Of a stretch of DNA of 64,000 nt, positions 32,888 to 42,352 are shown piece by piece (within the stretch, counting starts at the first letter, position 1; each line of letters begins with the position of its first letter). The translations under genes and the position numbers were made by a program. The notes beneath the pieces were generated by a model. That model saw only the letters and a program-made list of their open reading frames with translations. It ran no database searches and was not told the origin of the DNA. The DNA lies in the NCBI RefSeq assembly GCF_023558375.1, contig NZ_CP083761.1, forward strand, positions 2,164,001 to 2,228,000, read 5' to 3'. This DNA is from Chroococcidiopsis sp. CCMEE 29. GTDB lineage: Bacteria; Cyanobacteriota; Cyanobacteriia; Cyanobacteriales; Chroococcidiopsidaceae.

Positions 32888-33829
32888 TCAAGACTCAGTT
32901 CCCCATACCAGCCGCACTACCCAAAACCCTATCAAACTTGCCAAAGCTATCCAGTCGTTGATTTTCAGACGCAACTGGTGCCACTGAACTCGATGCTCAT
33001 TTGGACTGGTAAAACCCCGCACCATCATTGCATTCGCCATTTGGTCTGCTCGCAACAGGAGATTTTCTAATAATCGCTCTGCTACGGTCATCCAGACCCG
33101 CACTGCGCCCTTCAAACCGAGTTTCTTCCAGTTAATTGCTCGTGTCCGTACTGAGCGAATAAGATTCTGAACTTCTTCTAAAACTAGAGGAATAAACCGC
33201 AATGACAAAGTTAAAGTCAGAGCAATTTCTGTAACAGGCCACTTTAACCGTCGCAAGGGTAGCATTAGGCTCTCAATTCCAGCCGTAATTTCTTCTGGTG
33301 CAGTTGTGAGTAGATAGAGGTTGGTGCTGTAAATCAGGATGAATATGCTGGTACTTAGGTTTATTCCTAGCTGTAGAGAGCGACGAGTAACTGTAACAGG
33401 TCCTCGTTGAAACAATATGTATTGGTAGCCTGAAGGATTGGGGGCAGGAAGAGTGCGGGAATTCTGAGTAGTGTTTGAATTGAATTGCTCGCTTAGGACT
33501 AACAATTCAGAATTATTGGTAGTTGGCAGACGTGGCTGATGGTTAACACCCATTCCATCTGGGCTAATAGCTGCCAGGATCAGAATAAAAAACGATAGCA
33601 TCAACAGCCAACCCATTTGCTGCCGCCATACTCGCAATGGAATGGCAGCTGCTAAGGTCAAAAGAATTAGCAGTACCGCCAAGACAATACGAGAGATGGA
33701 ATTTGCCATAATTGGGGCTGCCAAAAAGCTCATCAACCAGGCAAGCTTCACTCTAGGATCAAGCCGATGCATCCAAGTAATCGGTTGTTCCAGGTAAAGC
33801 CCCATTGGCAGCGATCGCAGTAAATCCAT
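32888..33829 (-). CDS. CbiQ/EcfT-family ECF transporter transmembrane component
   Basis: 313 residues with five or so membrane helices and the two charged cytoplasmic motifs of EcfT proteins (Ala-Arg-Gly type): RSVRTRAINW (about 221-230) and NAMMVRGF (about 270-277, A-x-x-x-R-G). The N-terminus GLYLEQPITWMHRLDPRVKLAWLMSFL is the CbiQ-family start. T subunits couple the ATPases to an S subunit for vitamin or metal uptake; no A or S subunit is adjacent, as is usual for cyanobacterial CbiQ genes next to der. The gap to der is 84 bp, filled by a GATTTTAGATTTTGGATTTTGG repeat. Confidence 0.88.
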   Translation of the reverse strand: MDLLRSLPMGLYLEQPITWMHRLDPRVKLAWLMSFLAAPIMANSISRIVLAVLLILLTLAAAIPLRVWRQQMGWLLMLSFFILILAAISPDGMGVNHQPRLPTTNNSELLVLSEQFNSNTTQNSRTLPAPNPSGYQYILFQRGPVTVTRRSLQLGINLSTSIFILIYSTNLYLLTTAPEEITAGIESLMLPLRRLKWPVTEIALTLTLSLRFIPLVLEEVQNLIRSVRTRAINWKKLGLKGAVRVWMTVAERLLENLLLRADQMANAMMVRGFTSPNEHRVQWHQLRLKINDWIALASLIGFWVVRLVWGTES

Positions 33830-33913
33830 GTTCCGATTTTAGATTTTAGATTTTGGATTTTGGATTAATAGGTTACTTGTCAGTCTCAAAGTCTCTGACT
33901 TTAATCCAAAATT

Positions 33914-35275
33914 CTAGACGCGGGTAGCTCGGTTAGAACTGCTACTTTCTACATCACGGACTTTTTTACTCCGCCAAAATAACCGAATTGGAGTGCCAGG
34001 AAAGCCTAGTTGTTGACGGAATTGTCGCTCAATGTAGCGTCGATAGTTATCGTTAAAGCGTTTAGCATCATTGACAAACAGAGCGATCGCGGGGGGTTGG
34101 GTGCTAACTTGGGTGCCGTAGTAAATTTTTCCCTGCCGTCCTTGGCGAGTGGTTGGCGGAGAATGCCACCTAAGTGCCTCTTCTAGCACTTCATTAATCA
34201 CAGCGGTGCTGACTCGCCGTTTATGTGCTTCAGCTGCTTTGTTAACCAACTCTAAAATCTTTTCCACCCGCTGTCCGGTCATGGCACTGACAAAGATTGT
34301 TTCTGCCCACTCAATAAAATGTAGCCGTTCCTTGAGATGTTTTTCGTATTCGTAAATTGTGTAAGAGTCTTTTTCTATCGCATCCCACTTGTTGACTACA
34401 ATGATGCAAGCTCGCCCTTCTTCGACAATTCGCCCGACTAATTTTTGGTCTTGCTCGGTGACTCCATCGATCGCATCAATTACGAGTAAAACTACATCGG
34501 CGCGTCGGATTGCTTTAAAAGCACGGTTAATCCCAAAAAATTCTGGTCCGTACTCTACATTCTTCTTTTTCCGAATTCCTGCTGTGTCAATCAAGCGAAA
34601 GGTTTGTCCGTCCCGTTGAATGATAGTATCAATCGTGTCACGGGTAGTGCCGGAGATGGGGCTGACGATCGCCCGATTTTCCCCTACAAAAGCGTTTAAC
34701 AAGCTAGACTTGCCCACGTTTGGGCGACCCACGATCGCCACTTTGATTTCATTTGTTTCTGGGAGTTCTTCTACCGCTGGTAAGTATTCAATCAGCTGGT
34801 CTAGCAACTCACCAGTGCCACTACCATGAATCGCAGAAATTGGGAAAGGTTCGCCCAATCCGAGTTCCCAAAATTGTGTTGCCTGAACTAAGCCTTGTTC
34901 TGGGGATTCACATTTATTCACAGCTAGCAGTACGGGTACGGTTTGTTGACGCAACCACTCGGCGATCTCTTCATCTGCTGGTATTGGTCCAGTTTGACCG
35001 TCGACCACAAAAATTGCTGCACTCGCTTCTGAGAGCGCTGCCATTGCCTGTTCGCGAATTAATGGTAAAAATTCCGTGTCATCATTAAATACTAATCCCC
35101 CGGTATCGACTACTAGAAACTCGCGATCGCGCCAGAAAGCAGGAAGATACGTGCGATCGCGCGTCACACCCGGTTCATCATGTACAATCGCTTCCTGTGC
35201 GCCAGCCAAGCGATTGACAAATGTTGATTTGCCCACATTTGGGCGACCGATAACAGCAACAATAGGAAGAGACAT
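33914..35275 (-). CDS. der: Ribosome biogenesis GTPase Der (EngA)
   Basis: 453 residues with two GTPase domains in tandem, unique to Der. First: [14 protein letters not shown] (about 10-23), DEPGVTRDR (about 34-42) and DTGG (about 57-60). Second: [14 protein letters not shown] (about 184-197), GTTRDTID (about 215-222), DTAGIRKK and NKWD (about 296-299). The C-terminal KH-like domain ends the protein. Der matures the 50S subunit. The ATG at 35275 is preferred to an upstream in-frame TTG at 35281. Downstream cbiQ is on the same strand. Confidence 0.95.
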   Translation of the reverse strand: MSLPIVAVIGRPNVGKSTFVNRLAGAQEAIVHDEPGVTRDRTYLPAFWRDREFLVVDTGGLVFNDDTEFLPLIREQAMAALSEASAAIFVVDGQTGPIPADEEIAEWLRQQTVPVLLAVNKCESPEQGLVQATQFWELGLGEPFPISAIHGSGTGELLDQLIEYLPAVEELPETNEIKVAIVGRPNVGKSSLLNAFVGENRAIVSPISGTTRDTIDTIIQRDGQTFRLIDTAGIRKKKNVEYGPEFFGINRAFKAIRRADVVLLVIDAIDGVTEQDQKLVGRIVEEGRACIIVVNKWDAIEKDSYTIYEYEKHLKERLHFIEWAETIFVSAMTGQRVEKILELVNKAAEAHKRRVSTAVINEVLEEALRWHSPPTTRQGRQGKIYYGTQVSTQPPAIALFVNDAKRFNDNYRRYIERQFRQQLGFPGTPIRLFWRSKKVRDVESSSSNRATRV

Positions 35276-35427
35276 AACCAAGTTCTAGCTGCAACAGCTA
35301 GGTAATGAAAGCTTTAAACCTTAATTGTAGCTATTCGGGGTTGGGGTTCGTGTTAAAGAGAAAATTAAAACACTCAGGTTAGTTTGTCAAAATCTAGGAG
35401 AGCAAAGCTATTTCGACCACTTGAAGT

Positions 35428-36972
35428 ATGAAAAACTCTGTAGATGTTCTGATTATTGGTGCTGGTCACAATGGTTTGGTAGCAGCATTGCTGTTGGCAC
35501 GCAAAGGACTCGACGTTCTGGTGGTTGAGGAAAAAAATGTCATTGGTGGTGCGTGTCGCACTGAACAGCCATTTCAGACAGCACCTAACCTCAGAATCTC
35601 TACAGGTGCTTATCTGCTGGGATTAATGCCGCCAGAGTTGCTGCGGATTCTAGACATAAATATTCCCCTGATTCGGCGCGATCCACACTATTTTTTGCCG
35701 ACGACGGATAGCCGTTACCTATTGTTTGGTTCAAACATGGAGGAGATGCAGCGGCAGTTTACATCATTTTTCTCGGAGGCTGACTGGAAGGCTAACCAAG
35801 CATTGCAAGATGAACTCACCCAGTTGCGCGAGGATATTGCACCTACTTGGTTGGAGGAGCCACTCTCGATAGAGGAAACAGCAGAGAAATATGTGCGATC
35901 ACCTCTGCGTTCTGTATTTACTAATCTTTGCCGTCAGCCGGTTGGGGAATATCTCAACCGCTTTGATTTCCAAAGCAATCTACTCAAGGCAATGTATGCT
36001 GTCACAGATGGGTTTACTGGCCTATTTGGTACTTGGGAAACTCCTGGCACAGGGATGAATTTCCTCGTCCATAATATGTGTCGGCTACCAGGGAGTGACG
36101 GCACTTGGATGATGGTTAAAGGTGGTATGGGTACAGTTACCAGTCGCCTGGCTGAGGCTGCACTAAAAACTGGGACGCAGATTGAGACCGGATGTGGTGT
36201 ACAGCAAATCCTACTCAATCAAGGTGTGGTTCAAGGTGTGGTGTTGCACGATGGAACGGAAGTTAAGGCTAAGCTAGTTGTTGTCAATGCCGATCCATTC
36301 CGGATGCGTAAGTTAGTAGGGGCTGAGAATTTAACACCAGAATACAACCAGCGGCTCGACCGCTATCAGAGGGATGGTACAACTTTCAAGCTGAATATGT
36401 GTCTCAAGGGGCTACCGCAGTTCACTTGTTTATCAGAAAACCGAGGACAATACGGCACGACCATTCACCTCCTACCAGATGAGTCAGAGGTGATGTCAAC
36501 TCTCAATAGTGCTTTTGCTGATGTGCAAGCGGGGCGACTACCAGAGTTTCCGGCAATTGAGTGGTACATTCATACAACACTCGATCCTTCCATGCAGGAT
36601 ACGGAAGGTAACCACAATTCAGCACTGTTTGTTCAGTGGGTTCCTTACGAGTTGCAAGGGACAACGTGGGAAGCCCAAGAGGAGCGCTATGTCAAGCATT
36701 TACTGTCGATATGCGATCGCTTTGCTCCTGGTACGTCGCAGTTAGTCCAAGAAGTATTCGCGCTGCATCCGCAAAAGCTGGAACAACACTTTGGTTTAAC
36801 GCGGGGTCATATTCATCATGTTGACAACTCGTTTGGGTTTGGCGATCGCTTGCCCTACGCTACACCTATCCAGGGATTATATTCTGCCAGCGCTGCTTGT
36901 CACCCAGCTGGTTCTGTAATTGGGGCGGCGGGACACAACGCGGCGATGCGAGTGATGAAGGATATGGGATGA
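35428..36972 (+). CDS. NAD(P)/FAD-dependent oxidoreductase, PYROXD2/CrtI-like
   Basis: 514 residues of the phytoene desaturase/PYROXD2 superfamily. FAD-binding start DVLIIGAGHNGLVAALLLARKGLDVLVVE (about 5-33) with the GxGxxG pattern, then GGACRTEQPF. A late flavin-binding motif GLYSASAACHPAGSVIGAAGHNAA (about 484-507) is complete. The middle region (MVKGGMGTVTSRLAEAAL, about 229-246) is also typical. Despite the family name there is no evidence that it is a carotenoid desaturase; cyanobacterial relatives are uncharacterised. The ATG at 35428 lies 40 bases after a weak AGGAGAG (35396-35402). It is divergent from der. Confidence 0.85.
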   Translation: MKNSVDVLIIGAGHNGLVAALLLARKGLDVLVVEEKNVIGGACRTEQPFQTAPNLRISTGAYLLGLMPPELLRILDINIPLIRRDPHYFLPTTDSRYLLFGSNMEEMQRQFTSFFSEADWKANQALQDELTQLREDIAPTWLEEPLSIEETAEKYVRSPLRSVFTNLCRQPVGEYLNRFDFQSNLLKAMYAVTDGFTGLFGTWETPGTGMNFLVHNMCRLPGSDGTWMMVKGGMGTVTSRLAEAALKTGTQIETGCGVQQILLNQGVVQGVVLHDGTEVKAKLVVVNADPFRMRKLVGAENLTPEYNQRLDRYQRDGTTFKLNMCLKGLPQFTCLSENRGQYGTTIHLLPDESEVMSTLNSAFADVQAGRLPEFPAIEWYIHTTLDPSMQDTEGNHNSALFVQWVPYELQGTTWEAQEERYVKHLLSICDRFAPGTSQLVQEVFALHPQKLEQHFGLTRGHIHHVDNSFGFGDRLPYATPIQGLYSASAACHPAGSVIGAAGHNAAMRVMKDMG

Positions 36973-37093
36973 TGAGTTAGAGGCACTTCAAGGTGGATGC
37001 GGGGGGCAATTCTCCCTCAGTAGAGCCAAATATTATACTCTCATCTACTTGTTAGGTGGATTCGGTTATCTGTTGAGGCGGTACTTTGAGTTT

Positions 37094-37420
37094 ATGGCAG
37101 CGTCATCCCATTCAGACGGCAACGTGATTCAAATTGTTCTAGACCGAAGGTTTTCTGGACTACTTCTGACTTTGCTAGACTTCATAATCGTCTACATCGT
37201 TATAGCTCTTGCAGGGTAAGCTGTTAACGTATTCCTACCTGGGAAAATTGGTCAGATCATTTTGACGGTTGTTGGAGCATTTCTATTATTGCGGCTGCTC
37301 ATTGAGGCTCTACGGTTGCGAGGAATTTTGCGCTCAGCGTGGAAAAAGACAATAAGCCTAGTGCAAGCAAGTAAACTCCAAACTTACGTAAACTCGGAGG
37401 TAAACAGACGTTTGCTAATA
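37094..37420 (+). pseudogene. Small two-helix membrane protein, broken by in-frame stop and IS630
   Basis: From ATG 37094 the frame reads a 41-residue start with a strongly hydrophobic segment (SGLLLTLLDFIIVYIVIALAG), then TAA at 37217-37219. It continues with another hydrophobic segment (IGQIILTVVGAFLLLRLLIEAL) and a basic helix until the IS630 end at 37421. Codons after the stop still look coding, which suggests a recent nonsense change. The family is not recognised; the original C-terminus may be lost to the element. Confidence 0.45.
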
Positions 37421-38444
37421 GCGGATTTCAATTGAATAGATTAAAGTAAGAAAAGGAGAAGAGCCTGATGAAACGGTAAGATGAAGCCATACTCAACAGA
37501 TTTACGCCTGAAAATTATCGAAGCTAAGCACAAGAATAACGAATCAATGGGGCAACTAGCTGAGCGATTTGGGGTAAGTTACAGTTTTGTCAGCCGGCTG
37601 TTAAAGCGTTATGAAGCAACAGCAAGCGTAGAACCGAATCCTCATGGAGGAGGAAAACCTCCCTTACTCAACTCTCGACAAATAGAAATATTAAACCAAT
37701 TAGTCGAAGAAGATAACGATGCTACCTTATAGCAATTAAGCGTTAGGTTAACCGAAAAAACTGAGATAAAAGTAAGCATCCCTACCATTTGCCGCCTTTT
37801 ACAAAAATTGGAGTTAACTAGAAAAAAAAAGACTCTTCATGCTAATGAAGCCGAATCTGAACGAGTGCAAAAACTGAGAAGCCAAGATTGGACAACCATT
37901 AGAGAAGTTTGCCTCAAAGATTTGGTTTTTATCGATGAAACTGGTGTTAATCTAGCTATGAATCGTCGTTATGCTAGAGCTAAAAAAGGCAAGAGAGCCT
38001 ATAGTAAATGTCCTGATAATCGCGGCAATAATGTCACCATGATTGGCGCAATTGCTCCAACAGGAATTCTTGCTCCTTTTACATTTGAGGGCTGGACAAA
38101 TCAAGAGGCGTTTCTTACTTATGTTACCCAAGTACTTGTACCCGAACTTTGGTCAGGGGCTTGTGTAGTCATGGATAATTTACCTGCACATAAGGCTATA
38201 AAAGTTCGAGCAGCCATTGAATCTGTTGGAGCTTCAGTTAAATTCTTGCCTCCTTATTCCCCTGATTTTAATCCAATTGAGAATTGTTGGTCCTCACTGA
38301 AAGAATTTTTAAGAACCAAAGAATCTCGTACTTATGAAGAACTTAACCGAGCTATTGATAAAGCCATCAATTTAATCACGGACAAAGATATAGTTGGCTG
38401 GTTTACTCACTGCTGTTATTATATTCAACCCAATTGAAAATCGC
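37421..38444 (+). mobile_element. IS630-family element, copy 1
   Basis: Ends GCGGATTTCAATTG (37421-37434) and CAATTGAAAATCGC (38431-38444) form an imperfect inverted repeat, each flanked by TA (37419-37420 and 38445-38446), the IS630 target duplication. Length is about 1024 bp. It lies against a truncated IS6-type transposase on the right and a broken small membrane gene on the left. The flanks do not join into one gene, so the region was rearranged. Confidence 0.85.
37481..38437 (+). pseudogene. IS630-family transposase with internal stop codon
   Basis: A 318-codon frame interrupted by one TAG at 37730-37732 (codon 84, between DATL and QLSV), so the product is split. The N-terminal helix-turn-helix is MGQLAERFGVSYSFVSRLLKRY. 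The DDE domain is complete: [25 protein letters not shown] (first D), [20 protein letters not shown] (second D) and [19 protein letters not shown] (E). An A9 run near 37821-37829 is in frame here, whereas in the copy at 52504 the equivalent run is out of frame. Only the nonsense codon disables it. Confidence 0.85.
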
Positions 38445-38446
38445 TA

Positions 38447-38768
38447 TCAACATGAAGTCAAGGGTATTGCCTTCCGAATCCACTGCCCGATACAGATACT
38501 TCCACTCGCCTTTGACGGAAATATAGGTTTCGTCAACTCTCCATGAGTCGTTGGTTTTCAGCAGATGAGGACGGCATCGCTTGTCCAATTCTGGAGCGTA
38601 AGCCTGAACCCATCGGTACACCGTCGTGTGGTCTACTGTCAGCCCCCGTTCCAGCATCATCTCTTCTAAATTGCGCTAGGAAAGCGGGTAGCGTAAGTAC
38701 CACCTCACACATAGCAGGATGATTTCTTCTTGGCAGTGACGCCATTTAAACGGATGCTTGGGGTTCAT
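38447..38768 (-). pseudogene. IS6-family transposase, 5' fragment
   Basis: From ATG 38768: MNPKHPFKWRHCQEEIILLCVRWYLRYPLS, then TAG at 38675-38677, then RNLEEMMLERGLTVDHTTVYRWVQAYAPEL and NDSWRVDETYISVKGEWKYLYRAVDSEGNTLDFML. This is the IS6 (IS240/IS26-like) transposase with the first catalytic D (VDETYI) and the WKYLYRAVDS.G.TLDF signature. The second D and the E are gone because IS630 cuts the gene. Two lesions: a nonsense codon and a truncation. Confidence 0.85.
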
Positions 38769-38845
38769 GGACGGGGTAACTCTGGCGATACAAAGTCTTC
38801 AGTGAGTATATTTACCAGCTCCACGCCAGTTTTTGCAACACAACC
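38447..38845 (-). mobile_element. IS6-family element, truncated
   Basis: On the minus strand the element starts at 38845 with GGTTGTGTTGCAAAAACTGGC, the typical IS6-family end, and runs to the IS630 junction at 38446. The other end and the transposase C-terminus are missing. It is inserted into an older IS5-type transposase. Confidence 0.75.
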
Positions 38846-39606
38846 GAGAATCGCGCTTCCATTTCTTGCGCCCATGCTTGCGGATGTAGCGCAGATTCTC
38901 ATCCCTTGGATGAGGAGGGGGCTTACGGTTGCCATGCTGCCAAATCACCGCATCCTTGCGGGGTGGAATCACAGGCTTGGCGCCCCGTTGGGTAATCTCA
39001 TCGTAGCAATCCTGATGGTCATAGGCTCCATCAGTTGAAACTTGCTCAATCTCTCCCTCAATCTGCTCTTTGAGGTCGCCCAACACCTCTCCATCCTGAA
39101 AATCATTCGTGCTCACCACCGCAGCTAAGATTTCTCCGGTTGCTTCATCGACTCCCACGTGCAATTTACGCCATGTGCGTCGTTTGCTAATGCCATGTTA
39201 CCGGGTTTTCCATTCTCCTTCGCCATACACTTTTACCCCAGTCGAATCGATGACGACATGACGGGCGCCCTCCTTCGGCAGTACAGGCAAGGCAATCCCT
39301 AGCTTACCCATTCGCCGCGATAGCGTACTGTGGTCAGGCACCGATACCTCACTGCCCATCAACTCAAAGATGGATTCTAGGAATCCTTGACATTGCCGTC
39401 CTGCCAAGCCGTACACCGCTTTTACCGTTGCCATCGTCGTAATTGCTAAGTCGCTATAAAACACCGATGCTCCTGGCTTGCCGCTCAAGTTGGGCACTAT
39501 CCATGCCTCTAGCACCGATTCTTCAATCCAGAACGGAATGGCTGCCCCGTTGCTTTAATCCAGCGTTATACTCAGACCAGTTGCGGATGCGCTATTGAGG
39601 TTTCAT
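38846..39606 (-). pseudogene. IS5-family transposase remnant
   Basis: From ATG 39606 (MKPQ, then an early TAG, then RIRNWSEYNAGLKQRGS) the protein changes frame near 39540-39555 and continues LEAWIVPNLSGKPGASVFYSDLAITTMATVKAVYGLAGRQCQGF...VPDHSTLSRRMGKL. It reads HVVIDSTGVKVYGEGEWKTR, a stop at 39198-39200, then HGISKRRTWRKLHVGVD and VSTDGAYDHQDCYDEI. This is a transposase of the IS5 type used by many cyanobacteria. The C-terminus is cut off by the IS6 insertion at GRKKWKRDSR. At least three lesions make it dead. Confidence 0.85.
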
Positions 39607-39919
39607 GGCAGTTTTTGGTGTGGTAATCGAAATTACCATTTCCTCGCCCTTCCGCAACCCCTCTTCATGCAACAACGCCGTTCAGAGAAGCAAGTTAAGC
39701 AGGAATTTCTCAAGCTGTTTCCAGCAGCAAGCAAAGCACCTATTGCGAGCAGGCAATCATGATTTTCCTTTTCCAAGTAAGTTAAAGAAGACTTTCACTT
39801 TTGTGAGGGATTAGCAACACGCTGACCCAGGCGATCGCCTCAAACCGTATCATCCATCCAACCGCATACGCGGCAGTCATAATGTACCCGCGCTGTGTAA
39901 TCTCGGTCAAAGAGAGCGA
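39607..39919. other. Spacer of degraded sequence left of transposase fragment
   Basis: About 310 bp with no convincing gene. It begins with sequence outside the IS5 remnant, where CAACAACGCC near 39670 may be part of its end, and includes a GGCGATCGCC site near 39830. The open frame 39605-39814 on the plus strand has no coding character. Confidence 0.35.
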
Positions 39920-40098
39920 CACAACCGAAAGGACGGGGTTTGGGTGAAGAACACGCTAAACGCGCTCAAAGCGGCATCCTCCATCCTATAGCGGGTATTT
40001 TTGCCCGTGCGTTTGTCCGGTAGCGACGACAAACGCTGGCGAAACGAACCGACGATGGTGTCGAACAAACCCCGTTCTTGCAACCGCTCTAGCTCTCT
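39920..40098 (-). pseudogene. Fragment of another cyanobacterial DDE transposase
   Basis: The minus strand reads ELERLQERGLFDTIVGSFRQRLSSLPDKRTGKNTRY, then MEDAALSAFSVFFTQTPSF. It resembles the N-terminal part of a transposase family frequent in cyanobacteria (LPDPRTG.N..Y...D...SAFSVFF.QSPSFL). No start, no catalytic part; a remnant only. The exact IS family is not identified. Confidence 0.55.
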
Positions 40099-40183
40099 TG
40101 GATCTCTCAGATGTCGTTACAATACCGAGATTCCCAGTGCTTGAACAGCTTCTTGCCAAAATGAGAATTGCTGGAGTTTTGAG

Positions 40184-40795
<612 letters not shown>

Positions 40796-41180
40796 TTGAA
40801 TATCATCACCCTCACCGCAGATGTTTTAGTAGTCGGCGGCGGCACGGGGGGCACCGCCGCGGCGATTCAAGCCGCTCGACTTGGGGCCAAAACCGTTCTT
40901 GTGAGCGAGTTGCCTTGGTTAGGTGGCATGTTGACCGCGGCTGGCGTTGCTGCCCCCGATGGCAACGAACTGCTGGCCTGGCAAACGGGGGTGTGGGGGG
41001 CCTTTTTGCACGCGTTGCGCCAGCGCCAACCAGGGGGGTTCGACCATGCCTGGGTGAGCTTCTTTACCTATGAATCCAATATTGGTGCAGCCATTTTTGC
41101 CGACTGGGTGCAAGCGTTATCTAACCTGCAATGGATTACAGGATACAGACCCCGTGAGGTCATACGGGAGGGCGATCGCG
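40796..41180 (+). pseudogene. FAD-dependent oxidoreductase, N-terminal fragment
   Basis: From TTG 40796: TADVLVVGGGTGGTAAAIQAARLGAKTVLVSE (about 7-38), a dinucleotide-binding fold with GxGxxG, then PWLGGMLTAAGVAAPDGNE and WGAFLHALRQRQPGG. It is the start of the FAD_oxidored family, whose full members are several hundred residues longer. After about 41180 the frame enters unrelated GC-rich sequence, and open reading to 41488 is accidental. No ribosome site of note. Confidence 0.6.
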
Positions 41181-41394
41181 TCTGTCATCCGCCGATTGGA
41201 AGCCGAGCCCGGTGCCAAGGTCCGGCTCGCCGAGCCGGGCCTTGGCAGACAATCACACCATTGGGAAAGCGGGTTCGGCACGATGCAGTGTTGTGCGGGA
41301 TGCAGAAGCCGGCGGGATCAGAGCAGACCGCGGTAGCGCACCAGCAGTTGCACCATCGCCCAGGAGCCCAGCGCCACCAGGAAGTTCAGCAGTG

Positions 41395-41898
41395 GAATTC
41401 AGCCGCCGAGACGCGATCGCCCGAACCCTGGCAATTCGGCCCAAGTTGCTGCTACTGGATGAACCCTTTGGCGCGTTGGATGCCCTGACCCGTGGCAACC
41501 TGCAAGAGCAGTTGATGCGCATTTGTGAAGAAAACAACGTCACCGCCATCATGGTGACTCACGATGTAGATGAGGCGGTGCTGCTGAGTGATCGCATTGT
41601 CATGCTCACCAATGGCCCCGGTGCCAACATCGGTCGCATCCTTGATGTGGATATTCCTTGCCCTCGCAAGCGCATGGACGTGGTGGAACATTCCAGCTAT
41701 TACAGCCTGCGTTCCGAAATCATTTACTTCCTCAACCAGCAGAAGCGGATCAAAAAGATTCGGTCGCGTAAATCGGCGACGATCGCTCCATGCCAAGCCG
41801 TTATCTCCGCGCCAGTTATCAAAAGCCCAGCTTATCAATCGGTTCAGATAATTATGATGATGGACTTTAGTAGAGCATGGCAGTTGCAGCAAATTTAA
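41395..41898 (+). pseudogene. C-terminal half of a CmpD/NrtD-type ABC transporter ATPase
   Basis: In the frame ending at 41898 the sequence from about 41400 reads RRDAIARTLAIRPKLLLLDEPFGALDALTRGNLQEQLM: a degenerate end of the ABC signature, then Walker B (LLLLDEP) and the D-loop (GALD). IMVTHDVDEAVLLSDRIVMLTNGPGANIGRILDVDIPCPR follows, with the H-switch. This pattern, including the NGPGA.IG motif, is specific to nitrate/bicarbonate (NrtCD/CmpCD) ATPases. Walker A and the Q-loop are absent, so it cannot work. It is joined upstream to unrelated sequence (41181-41394). The remaining 500 bp suggest a lost cmpABCD operon. Confidence 0.7.
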
Positions 41899-41911
41899 GT
41901 ATAGACTTAAG
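41894..41911. promoter_or_regulatory. TTAAG-N6-CTTAA inverted repeat, copy 1
   Basis: TTTAAGTATAGACTTAAG is nearly identical to TTTAAAGATAGACTTAAG at 43614-43631, upstream of sbtA. Its symmetry (TTAAG, six bases, CTTAA) resembles LysR-type regulator half sites. Both copies lie in the carbon-uptake island. Confidence 0.4.
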
Positions 41912-42039
41912 AATATCGTTCAAGGCGAAAGCATAGATGTCTGTCTTCTGTTCGACATCAATGTCAGGTTTGAGTGACCCAGTCTCTCTCCTTGAGACAC
42001 TCTCCATTCACAGGTAAATTTCTGACAGGTGTTTCAGTA

Positions 42040-42066
42040 GCGGCGGGCACTTGCCCGCCACCGCCA
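42040..42066. repeat. Small GC-rich hairpin before small membrane gene
   Basis: GGCGGGC-ACTT-GCCCGCC (about 42043-42060) forms a strong stem in front of the next gene. Terminator-like in shape but lacking a T-run; it could also be a short dispersed repeat. Confidence 0.5.
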
Positions 42067-42086
42067 CACACATTCGATAGCATGGA

Positions 42087-42341
42087 GTGGACACCATGAA
42101 CAAGTTTGACTCAACTAAACTGCGGACCAAATTTGACAACACCAGCGAAGGCTGGCTAGTGCAGGTATATAGCGGCGATCGCCGCCTGCTCTGCGTGCTC
42201 GAGTCGTCTCACGCCTGGACTTTTTTGTTGGGCTGTGGGTTCGGTCTCCTACTGACGGTGGGGTGGTTTAACCTCGCCAGCTACAGTCCGTCCACGACTT
42301 ATGAGCCGGCAACAACTCCCCCCGAAATGTGGATTGATTAG
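42087..42341 (+). CDS. Small membrane protein of unknown function
   Basis: About 84 residues. The N-terminal 45 are soluble and basic/acidic (KLRTKFDNTSEGWLVQVYSGDRRLLCVLESSHA). One membrane helix follows (about 47-64, WTFLLGCGFGLLLTVGWFNLA) and a Pro/Thr-rich tail. Start is GTG at 42087 or ATG at 42096 (MNKFDSTKL); a GGAGTGG lies shortly before the first. GC content matches the sbtA region. No family recognised; its position between carbon-uptake remnants may or may not be meaningful. Confidence 0.5.
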   Translation: MDTMNKFDSTKLRTKFDNTSEGWLVQVYSGDRRLLCVLESSHAWTFLLGCGFGLLLTVGWFNLASYSPSTTYEPATTPPEMWID

Positions 42342-42352
42342 CTCAGCCATTG

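Noticed and set aside
35428-36972. Phytoene desaturase or CrtO ketolase
   Set aside because: The FAD motifs are shared by the whole family, but the middle region and C-terminus match PYROXD2-like proteins better, and no carotenoid genes are adjacent.
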